Assembly: GCA_934445015.1 (NCBI GenBank)
Contig: CAKSDJ010000022.1
Span: forward strand, 1-23,037
Length of the DNA: 23,037 bases
Direction: 5' to 3'
DNA from: an uncultured Eubacteriales bacterium
GTDB taxonomy: Bacteria; Bacillota; Clostridia; Oscillospirales; Acutalibacteraceae
The notes under the pieces were generated by a model. That model worked only from the letters and a program-made list of their open reading frames with translations, did no database searches and was not told the DNA's origin. Made by a program: the position numbers and the translations under genes. Of this stretch, positions 8,315 to 14,985 are shown piece by piece. Position 1 is the first letter of the stretch, and the number at the start of each line of letters is the position of its first letter.

Positions 8315-9910
8315 ATGCTTCATGAAAATAATAATTTTAATACAATAGGTGCAATGATTGATTGCTCGCGAAACGCGGTTATGACAGTCGAACAGTTAAA
8401 AAAGTATATAACAATACTTTCAAAAATGGGATATAATCAGATTCATCTTTATATGGAAGATACCTATGAGGTTGACGGCGAAAAATTTTTCGGCTATTTA
8501 CGCGGAAAATACTCAAAAAAAGAACTGCGTGAACTCGATGATTTTGCATACGGGCTCGGTGTTGAGTTAGTTCCAAATGTGCAAACACTTGCGCATCTTG
8601 CAACATTTTTAAAGTGGCGTCCTGAAATTGCTGACACAGGTGACATCCTTCTCGTCGGTGACGGTGCCGTTTACGATCTGATAAAAAGAATGTTTTCATC
8701 GCTCAGACAATGTTTCAGAACCGATAAAATACATATCGGTATGGATGAGGCGCATATGTTGGGTCGCGGAAAATATTATGATCTTCACGGTACAGAAAAC
8801 CGATTTGATATACTTTTATCACATCTTCAAAAGGTATGTGCGCTTGCCGATGAATTCGGATTTAAACCGATGATGTGGAGCGATATGTTCTATCGGCTTG
8901 CAAACGGCGGCAACTATTATTCTGAAAAGGGTTCTTTTGACCGCTCAATAAGTGATAAAATACCTGCAAACGCTACACTTGTGTATTGGGATTATTACAG
9001 TACCGATAAAAAGCGGTACGAGTGTATGATTAAAGGTCATAAGCAACTTACCGATAAAATTATCTTTGCCGGCGGAGCATGGAAATGGCTTGGATTTGCG
9101 CCTAATAATTATTACTCGCTCAAGTCAACAAAAGCCGCAATCACATCGTGTATTAAATGCGGAATAAAAGAACTTTTAATGACAGCATGGGGCGATAACG
9201 GCGGTGAGTGTTCCGCTTATGCAGTGCTTCCTACACTTTGCTATGCGTCTTGTATTGCACGTGGCATTACAAAGATGCAGGATGTAAAAGAAGTGTTTAA
9301 AAGCAGTGTGGGTGTCGAATTTGACGATTTTATGAAACTTGATTTGCCTAACTTGCCTGAAAAGGCAGACGCTCCGATAAATCCTTCAAAATATATGCTG
9401 TATACAGACTGCTTTATGTCGACACTGAACAGCACGGTAAAACAGGGTGACGGTGCACGCTTTGCCTCTGCAGCAAAAAAACTACGCAATTCGGCAAAAC
9501 GTGCAGGCGAATACTCCTACATATTTGAAACGCTGTCAAAATTGTGTTTTGTCCTTGAAATTAAGGCAGAAATTTGCAATAAAACGCGTGACGCATATAA
9601 CAATAAAAACAACAATGAAATTGATTCGGTTATTTCAGATTACAAAAAAATGATTAAACGTACCGAGGATTTTTATAAAACGTTTAAAAAACAGTGGTTT
9701 ACCGAGAACAAACCGCACGGATTTGACGTGCAGGATATCCGCATAGGCGGCTTGATCTATCGAATGAGATCATGTCTTGACCGACTTACAGAATACCGCA
9801 ACGGCAACATTAAAAATATACCCGAACTTGACGAAGAACTCATTCAGCTTTCAACCGAAAGACTTAACTATAACAACTGGATAAATACAGTAAGTACAAA
9901 TTCAATTTGA
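8315..9910 (+). CDS. Cytosolic GH20 family beta-N-acetylhexosaminidase
   Basis: This 531-residue protein resembles glycoside hydrolase family 20, exo-acting enzymes that remove terminal GlcNAc or GalNAc by substrate-assisted catalysis. The N-terminal TIM-barrel strands are visible (GAMIDCSR, MGYNQIHLYMEDTYEV, LGVELVPNVQTLAHL). The paired catalytic Asp-Glu of the family is D144-E145 in HIGMDEAHML. Later barrel motifs are PMMWSDMFYRL, YWDYYSTD, FAGGAWKWLGF and LMTAWGDNGGE. The last ~150 residues are helical and lysine-rich. There is no signal peptide, so it should act inside the cell on imported oligosaccharides or recycled wall fragments, like the intracellular GH20C-type enzymes. A modest ribosome binding site (AAGGGAA) lies 18 bases after fhs. 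The exact sugar specificity cannot be read from sequence. Family assignment is strong. Confidence 0.85.
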   Translation: MLHENNNFNTIGAMIDCSRNAVMTVEQLKKYITILSKMGYNQIHLYMEDTYEVDGEKFFGYLRGKYSKKELRELDDFAYGLGVELVPNVQTLAHLATFLKWRPEIADTGDILLVGDGAVYDLIKRMFSSLRQCFRTDKIHIGMDEAHMLGRGKYYDLHGTENRFDILLSHLQKVCALADEFGFKPMMWSDMFYRLANGGNYYSEKGSFDRSISDKIPANATLVYWDYYSTDKKRYECMIKGHKQLTDKIIFAGGAWKWLGFAPNNYYSLKSTKAAITSCIKCGIKELLMTAWGDNGGECSAYAVLPTLCYASCIARGITKMQDVKEVFKSSVGVEFDDFMKLDLPNLPEKADAPINPSKYMLYTDCFMSTLNSTVKQGDGARFASAAKKLRNSAKRAGEYSYIFETLSKLCFVLEIKAEICNKTRDAYNNKNNNEIDSVISDYKKMIKRTEDFYKTFKKQWFTENKPHGFDVQDIRIGGLIYRMRSCLDRLTEYRNGNIKNIPELDEELIQLSTERLNYNNWINTVSTNSI

Positions 9911-9923
9911 TTACTTAACAAAC

Positions 9924-9959
9924 AAAAAAGATGATGTGTTTTTACACATCATCTTTTTT
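9924..9959. terminator. Bidirectional intrinsic terminator between the GH20 gene and livF
   Basis: A perfect hairpin pairs GATGATGTGT (9930-9939) with ACACATCATC (9944-9953) around a TTTT loop. It is flanked by six A on the left and six T on the right, so a U tract follows the stem in either direction. It can end both the fhs-GH20 transcript and the convergent liv operon. Confidence 0.93.
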
Positions 9960-9975
9960 ATGGTTTAATACTGCA

Positions 9976-10686
9976 TTAACCGCCGAGATACGCCTTGCGC
10001 ACATCATCGCTTGCGGAAAGTTCTTCGCCTGTTCCGCTTAATACAATGCTGCCTGTTTCAAGCACGTACGCCCTGTCTGAAATCGCAAGCGATTTACCGG
10101 CGTTCTGTTCAACAAGCAATATCGTCGTGCCTTCTTTATTTATATCTTTAATAATTTCAAACACTTCGTCAACAAGCAACGGCGAAAGTCCCATTGAGGG
10201 TTCGTCAAGCATAAGCAGCTTAGGGCGCGACATAAGCGCACGTCCCATAGCAAGCATTTGCTGTTCACCGCCCGAAAGCGTGCCGGCAATTTGATTTTTA
10301 CGTTCTGCAAGACGCGGAAAACGCTCATATATCTTTTCAATATCTTCTTTAAAAGTAGCGTCTTTTTTTATTGAATAAGCGCCCATAACAAGGTTTTCGT
10401 ACACTGTAAGTTCCTGAAAAACCCGCCTGCCCTCAGGCACTTGCGACATACCGAGATGAACAATTTTATGACACGGCATTTTTGAAATATCATGTCCGTC
10501 ATAAAAAACAGAACCGTGGCGAGAGGGTATAAGACCTATAACGCTTTGCATTGTTGTGGTTTTGCCTGCGCCGTTGGCGCCTATAAGTGTAACAATTTCA
10601 CCGTCGTTAACTTCAAAACTTATGCCTTTAAGCGCTTGGATAACACCGTAGTAAACCTCTAAATCTTTAACTTCTAAAAGTGCCAT
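9976..10686 (-). CDS. livF: Branched-chain amino acid ABC transporter ATPase LivF
   Basis: This 236-residue ATPase is the second nucleotide-binding subunit of the high-affinity leucine/isoleucine/valine importer of the HAAT family. Walker A is GANGAGKTT near residue 40, the ABC signature is LSGGEQQ, and Walker B plus the catalytic Glu is LLMLDEPSMGLSP. The LivF hallmark IPSRHGSVFYDG and the VPEGRRVFQELTVYENL stretch separate it from LivG. It starts 5 bases after the livG stop, with GGAGG overlapping the end of livG, so translation is coupled. It is the last gene of the livKHMGF operon, and a shared terminator follows. Confidence 0.95.
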   Translation of the reverse strand: MALLEVKDLEVYYGVIQALKGISFEVNDGEIVTLIGANGAGKTTTMQSVIGLIPSRHGSVFYDGHDISKMPCHKIVHLGMSQVPEGRRVFQELTVYENLVMGAYSIKKDATFKEDIEKIYERFPRLAERKNQIAGTLSGGEQQMLAMGRALMSRPKLLMLDEPSMGLSPLLVDEVFEIIKDINKEGTTILLVEQNAGKSLAISDRAYVLETGSIVLSGTGEELSASDDVRKAYLGG

Positions 10687-10691
10687 CTGCG

Positions 10692-11462
10692 TTATCCTCC
10701 TATATATGCTTTAACAACTTCAGTATTGCTGAGCGCTGTTTCGGGGTCACCCTGTGCAAGAACCGTACCGAAATTCAAAACTGTTATTTCATCACAAAGA
10801 CCGGATACGAATTTCATATCGTGTTCAATAAGCAGTATTGTAACATCATATTCATCACGTATACGGCGAACTATTTTCATAAGGTCGTCCGTTTCGTGAG
10901 GGTTCATACCTGCGGCAGGTTCGTCAAGGCATAAAAGTTTAGGGTTTGTTGCAAGAGCGCGTGCAATTTCAAGTTTACGTTGTTTGCCGTACGGCAGATT
11001 GCAGGATGTTGTGTTGCGTTCTTCTTCAAGACCTACAATTCTTAAGATTTCTTTTGCGCGTTCGCGCATCGCTTTTTCGGTTTTAAAGTGAACAGGCAAT
11101 CTCAGTACGCTTGCAACTACACCGCACTTGAATTCGGGCTGATTGTGAAGTCCGACCATTACGTTGCGTATTACCGACATATTGTTGAAAAGTCGTATGT
11201 TCTGAAAAGTACGTGCAATACCTTTGTGATTTATAGTTTCCTGACCTTTTCCGGTAAGATCTTCACCGTCAAGCCAAAATTTTCCGGTGGTGGGCTTATA
11301 TACACCCGTTATCATATTGAAAACAGTGGTTTTACCTGCACCGTTAGGACCTACAAGTCCGTATAACTGACCTTCTTTTATTTCAAGATTAAGATCGTGA
11401 ACTGCTTTAAGTCCGCCGAATGATATGCCCAGATTTTCGGTTTTCAAAATAACTTTATCCAT
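10692..11462 (-). CDS. livG: Branched-chain amino acid ABC transporter ATPase LivG
   Basis: This 256-residue ATPase is the first nucleotide-binding subunit of the branched-chain amino acid importer. It has Walker A GPNGAGKTT near residue 40. It also has the variant signature LPYGKQRKLEIARAL, typical of LivG (LPYG in place of LSGG), and Walker B LLCLDEPAAGMNP, with the family phrase RTFQNIRLF. Its ATG overlaps the livM stop by one base (TAATG), indicating translational coupling. It pairs with LivF on the cytoplasmic face of LivHM. The substrate class is inferred from the whole operon; amides or short peptides are possible alternatives for HAAT systems. Confidence 0.95.
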   Translation of the reverse strand: MDKVILKTENLGISFGGLKAVHDLNLEIKEGQLYGLVGPNGAGKTTVFNMITGVYKPTTGKFWLDGEDLTGKGQETINHKGIARTFQNIRLFNNMSVIRNVMVGLHNQPEFKCGVVASVLRLPVHFKTEKAMRERAKEILRIVGLEEERNTTSCNLPYGKQRKLEIARALATNPKLLCLDEPAAGMNPHETDDLMKIVRRIRDEYDVTILLIEHDMKFVSGLCDEITVLNFGTVLAQGDPETALSNTEVVKAYIGG

Positions 11463-12598
11463 TACTTTTTAACCTCCTTATCAGGCTTATCGGGTGTGTA
11501 CGGCGATGATACCTGTAAATCAACCGATAAAACTTCGTCCATTTTAATTTTAGTAGGCACACGATCCCATTTTGCTTCATCGTCTTTGATTTTTGCAGGA
11601 TTGTGCTTTTTAAATCTGTTGATTGCGTTTTTAATGCTGTGTGCGTCTCTGAAACCTTTAAGGGCAGGTGCGTTGTTATAAATAACAAGCACAATAAGCA
11701 CAAGCGCATAGAACAAATCCTGAAGAACTGCAAGATTACCTGTAAGTATTGTCTGAAGTTTTACATCAAGCAATGTAATAAGTGTTGCCGCAATAATAGA
11801 GCCGTTTATACTGCCCATTCCGCCTAAAACAACCATTACAAGAATTTCAATTGAGTAGTTATAACTGAACATCGTGCTCTGAACAGTAAAGTTTGAATAG
11901 CTGTAAAGTACGCCTGCAATGCCTGCAAAAAATGACGAAACGGTGAAAACAATAAGTTTGTATTTTGTAATATTTATACCGGTTGCTTTTGCAGCAATTT
12001 CATTATCGCGTATTGAGGTAATCGCTCTTCCGTGTTTTGAGTGTATAAGGTTCTGTATTACGGCAAGGCAACCTATAACCAAAACAAACGCAAATATAAA
12101 CAGGTAGTTTTTATCATATCGGGGAGTATTAAGACCGAGTGAACCGCCAAATGTATCATCGCTTGAATTCATAAAAACAGAACGCACTATTTCACCAAAA
12201 GCAAGCGTTACTATTGCAAGGTAGTCACCCTTTAGTCTGAGTGCCGGCAATCCGATAATAACACCGAATACAGCGGCAATCAGTCCGCCTACTATAAGCG
12301 ATACCAACAGGGTAGGGAACTCACCGATAAGCGGCTCAAGTATAACTGCGGTTTTACCGCCAAGATATGCGCCTATGCACATAAAACCGGCGTGACCGAG
12401 CGAAAGCTCGCCCAAAAATCCTACTACCATACTCAGTGATACCGCAAGCATAATAGCAATTGCTATTTTTTCAAGCAAATAAACATCTGAACTTTTAAGT
12501 GCTCCTGAAAACGACAGCAGGGAAAACAGTATCGTAACGGCTGCCAGAACAACATAACTTATATAATGTTTCCATTTAATGTTTTTTACATTAGCCAT
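11462..12598 (-). CDS. livM: Branched-chain amino acid ABC transporter permease LivM
   Basis: This 378-residue membrane protein is one of the two permease subunits of the liv importer. It has about eight to ten hydrophobic segments. The family motifs are visible: LSLGHAGFMCIGAYLGG, LRLKGDYLAIVTLAFGEI, GRAITSIRDNEIAAKATGIN (the EAA-like coupling loop to the ATPases) and VVLGGMGSINGSI. The last ~60 residues, after the final membrane span, are hydrophilic and charged (ending SPYTPDKPDKEVKK). They form a longer cytoplasmic tail than LivM of E. coli has there. The start overlaps the livH stop as TAATG, and the stop overlaps livG in the same way, so livH-livM-livG are tightly coupled. Confidence 0.94.
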   Translation of the reverse strand: MANVKNIKWKHYISYVVLAAVTILFSLLSFSGALKSSDVYLLEKIAIAIMLAVSLSMVVGFLGELSLGHAGFMCIGAYLGGKTAVILEPLIGEFPTLLVSLIVGGLIAAVFGVIIGLPALRLKGDYLAIVTLAFGEIVRSVFMNSSDDTFGGSLGLNTPRYDKNYLFIFAFVLVIGCLAVIQNLIHSKHGRAITSIRDNEIAAKATGINITKYKLIVFTVSSFFAGIAGVLYSYSNFTVQSTMFSYNYSIEILVMVVLGGMGSINGSIIAATLITLLDVKLQTILTGNLAVLQDLFYALVLIVLVIYNNAPALKGFRDAHSIKNAINRFKKHNPAKIKDDEAKWDRVPTKIKMDEVLSVDLQVSSPYTPDKPDKEVKK

Positions 12599-13470
12599 TA
12601 TACTTTTTCCCTCCTCTTTTTACCCAATATACCGGTAGGACGTACCAAAAGAATAATAATCAGTATTATAAATTCAATAGCGTCTGTGTAGGGGGCAACT
12701 GCAGGTATTGTGAGTGAAATAGCCTCTACAATGCCCATAAGTATGCCGCCGAGCATTGCACCCGGTATCGAGCCTATACCGCCTATAACCGCTGCTGTAA
12801 ACGCTTTTATACCGGGCATTGCACCGAGCGTGTTGGTAAGGCTGGGCGATTTCATAAGCATAAACAGACCTGCAAATGCAGCAAGACCGGAGCCTATTGC
12901 AAACGTTATCATTATTATTCTGTTTACGTTTATGCCCATAAGTTGAGCGGCACCCTTATCCTCCGACACCGCTATCATAGCGCGACCGGTACGGGTGTAT
13001 TTAACAAACAGGCTTAACGTTATCATAATTATCGTCGAGCATACAAGCGTAACAATGGTATATACCGGAACAGTAATTCCTATAAAATGCAGGTTGCCCA
13101 AATTTGCAATGTTAACCATTTTCGGTGCAGAGCCGAATATTATCTGTGCCGACGACTGCAACAAATAACTTACACCTATGGCGGTTATAAGTACCGCCAG
13201 CGGCGAGGCACCGCGCAACGGCTTATAAGCAACTCTTTCAATAACAATGCCAAGCGTTACGCAAAAAATTATTGCTACAAGCAAACCTAAAAAAGGATTG
13301 CCGAGGGCAGTCATGGTTACATAGAGCATATAACCGCCTACCATAATTATATCGCCGTGTGCAAAGTTCAGCATCTTGGCAATACCGTATACCATTGTGT
13401 AGCCGAGTGCTATCATAGCGTATGTACTGCCCATGCTGAGACCGTTTATCAATGTTTCAATAAATTTCAT
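12598..13470 (-). CDS. livH: Branched-chain amino acid ABC transporter permease LivH
   Basis: This encodes the second permease subunit of the liv importer, with about eight hydrophobic segments. Family motifs are LINGLSMGSTYAMIALGYTMVYG, MLNFAHGDIIMVGGYML, GRAMIAVSEDKGAAQLMGIN and AVIGGIGSIPGAMLGG. I place the start at the ATG at 13470 (MKFIETLING, 290 residues), because LivH proteins usually begin about ten residues before LINGL. A second in-frame ATG at 13482 would add four residues (MGIF). Neither start has a strong ribosome binding site; the best is GGGTA before 13470. A strong hairpin lies between livK and this gene, which together with the weak initiation signal suggests lower expression than livK. 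Confidence 0.93.
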   Translation of the reverse strand: MKFIETLINGLSMGSTYAMIALGYTMVYGIAKMLNFAHGDIIMVGGYMLYVTMTALGNPFLGLLVAIIFCVTLGIVIERVAYKPLRGASPLAVLITAIGVSYLLQSSAQIIFGSAPKMVNIANLGNLHFIGITVPVYTIVTLVCSTIIMITLSLFVKYTRTGRAMIAVSEDKGAAQLMGINVNRIIMITFAIGSGLAAFAGLFMLMKSPSLTNTLGAMPGIKAFTAAVIGGIGSIPGAMLGGILMGIVEAISLTIPAVAPYTDAIEFIILIIILLVRPTGILGKKRREKV

Positions 13471-13491
13471 AAAAATACCCATATTATGACA

Positions 13492-13525
13492 ATTTGCCGG
13501 AGCAGGAAAAACTGTGCCGGCAAAT
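13492..13525 (-). promoter_or_regulatory. Strong hairpin between livK and livH
   Basis: ATTTGCCGG (13492-13500) pairs perfectly with CCGGCAAAT (13517-13525), and the stem continues after one mismatch with four more pairs (one a G-T wobble) closing a GAAAAA loop. No U tract follows it in the direction of transcription, so it is not a normal intrinsic terminator. It probably protects the 3' end of a processed livK message or dampens read-through into the permease genes. Confidence 0.7.
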
Positions 13526-13551
13526 GTACTGATTATTATTTTAGTAGTAAA

Positions 13552-14715
13552 TTACTGAGCAGAGTTAGCAACCTTAAGTGTATACTTGATAGGCTCTTTT
13601 TCAACATAGCCGTTCTTTTCCCATTTAATGTTGTTACCGGTAACACCGCTGAATGTATAACCGTTTGTAAATTCATCTTTAAGTATATCACAAAGGTCTG
13701 ATGCAGAAATTGTCACGTCAATTTCTTTTCCGTCGTCAATCGCTTTTTTCATCGCGTTATAGATTGCATATACACAGTCATAAGCCGATGCACCGAATTG
13801 GTTAAGCGTATCTGTACCGAATTTATCAGTATACTTTTTAATGAATTCTGCGGCATCGCCTGTTGTAGCGTTTGAGTCAAAGTGTGAAAGCATTGAAACT
13901 TCCTGCGGAATAACGTTGAAATCTTCAAACTGACCTGCCAAACCGTCAAATCCGTCACAACCGTAGTATATAGCGTCGGGAGATATAATTTCTTTTGCCT
14001 GAGTCATAAATACAGTTGCCGGTTGATAGTATATAGGCATAAAGATGAACGTGCAGTCTTTAAGTGTTGTGATCTGTGATGAGAAGTCCTGAGCATCGCC
14101 GGTAAATACTGCCTCAACAGTTTCAATTGAAGAATTAAGCGCTTCTTTGAACTGCTTGTATATGCCGTTTGAATACGGGTCGTCCGATTTATAGAAAATG
14201 CCGATTTTATCAAGACCCAAGGCGTTTATGTATTCCGCTGCAACTTTACCCTGGTTGCCGTCAGCAAAGCACATCTGGAAACCGTTTTCGTATTTTGGAA
14301 TATCGTCACCCGAGGCTGAAGGAGTAATAAAGAAAACGTTATCTTCAACCGATAGTTTTGAAAATTCAAGTCCGGGAGCGGTTGTAACTGTACCCAAAGA
14401 CACCTGCATACCGCCTTCAAGCATGCTTGCATAGTTTGCAGCAACATTTGTTGCTTTGTTTGTATCATCGGTTGCAACAAGTTTAAACTTAACGCCGTTT
14501 AAACCGCCGGCTTCGTTAATTTCATCAACCGCCATTTGCGCAGCATTTTTAACTGCTGTACCGTAAACTGCGGCACTGCCGGTAAGCGGGCCGGAAAAAC
14601 CGATAACATACTCTTTGTTACCTGATGTGTAGTTTGCGCCGCCGCAAGCAGTAAGACAAAGCATTAAGCACAGTGCCATAGTGGCAGCAACTAACTTTTT
14701 AAACATTGACTTCAT
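13552..14715 (-). CDS. livK: Branched-chain amino acid-binding lipoprotein
   Basis: This 387-residue type I periplasmic-binding-fold protein captures the substrate for the liv importer outside the membrane. It begins with a lipoprotein signal: basic MKSMFKK, a hydrophobic stretch, then the lipobox LTAC with Cys24 as the lipidated residue. The mature part opens with YVIGFSGPLTGSAAVYG and AAQMAVDEINEAGG, the classic start of LivJ/LivK proteins (Peripla_BP_6). QFGASAYDCVYAIYNAM lies near the C-terminus. It is the first gene of the operon, with a good ribosome binding site (AAAAGGAG) and a strong promoter. Leu/Ile/Val is the likeliest ligand, but members of this family also bind other amino acids or amides. 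It could equally be labelled livJ. Confidence 0.93.
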   Translation of the reverse strand: MKSMFKKLVAATMALCLMLCLTACGGANYTSGNKEYVIGFSGPLTGSAAVYGTAVKNAAQMAVDEINEAGGLNGVKFKLVATDDTNKATNVAANYASMLEGGMQVSLGTVTTAPGLEFSKLSVEDNVFFITPSASGDDIPKYENGFQMCFADGNQGKVAAEYINALGLDKIGIFYKSDDPYSNGIYKQFKEALNSSIETVEAVFTGDAQDFSSQITTLKDCTFIFMPIYYQPATVFMTQAKEIISPDAIYYGCDGFDGLAGQFEDFNVIPQEVSMLSHFDSNATTGDAAEFIKKYTDKFGTDTLNQFGASAYDCVYAIYNAMKKAIDDGKEIDVTISASDLCDILKDEFTNGYTFSGVTGNNIKWEKNGYVEKEPIKYTLKVANSAQ

Positions 14716-14776
14716 AAATAAAACTCCTTTTCAAAATAATACAATATGCAGTAAAAATACTGTTATTATGGCTAAT

Positions 14777-14805
14777 ATTATAGCATAACATAACGGTTTT
14801 GTTAA
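14777..14805 (-). promoter_or_regulatory. Sigma-A promoter of the liv operon
   Basis: Read on the minus strand, TTAACA (14805-14800) and TATAAT (14782-14777) are 17 bases apart. The TG one base before the -10 gives an extended -10 (TGCTATAAT). It lies about 60 bases upstream of the livK ATG. The -35 sits inside one arm of an inverted repeat (14797-14823). Confidence 0.85.
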
Positions 14806-14823
14806 CTGTCTAATTTAACAAAA
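14797..14823. promoter_or_regulatory. Operator-like inverted repeat over the liv -35 box
   Basis: TTTTGTTAA (14797-14805) and TTAACAAAA (14815-14823) are perfect 9-base inverted repeats with a 9-base spacer, overlapping the -35 of the livK promoter. A related palindromic element containing TTAACTGTTAA lies upstream at 14889-14910. Binding by a repressor is inference; no regulator gene is nearby. Confidence 0.5.
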
Positions 14824-14933
14824 TCTTAATATTCTTTTTTTATGAAAACATAAAATTTCACTAAAAACGCTCAAAAAACAGTATGAAATTGTAATTAACT
14901 GTTAAAACAATGTTTATATTGTAAAATTGCAGT

Positions 14934-14971
14934 AAAAAAATCCATCCATCACTTGATGAACGGATTTTTTA
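14934..14971 (-). terminator. Intrinsic terminator after ppdK
   Basis: AAAAAATCC (14935-14943) pairs with GGATTTTTT (14962-14970), and CATC pairs with GATG inside, with two mismatches between the paired segments. On the minus strand the hairpin starts about 15 bases after the ppdK stop and ends in a run of T, separating ppdK from the downstream liv operon. Confidence 0.85.
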
Positions 14972-14985
14972 AAACCATAACCCTA

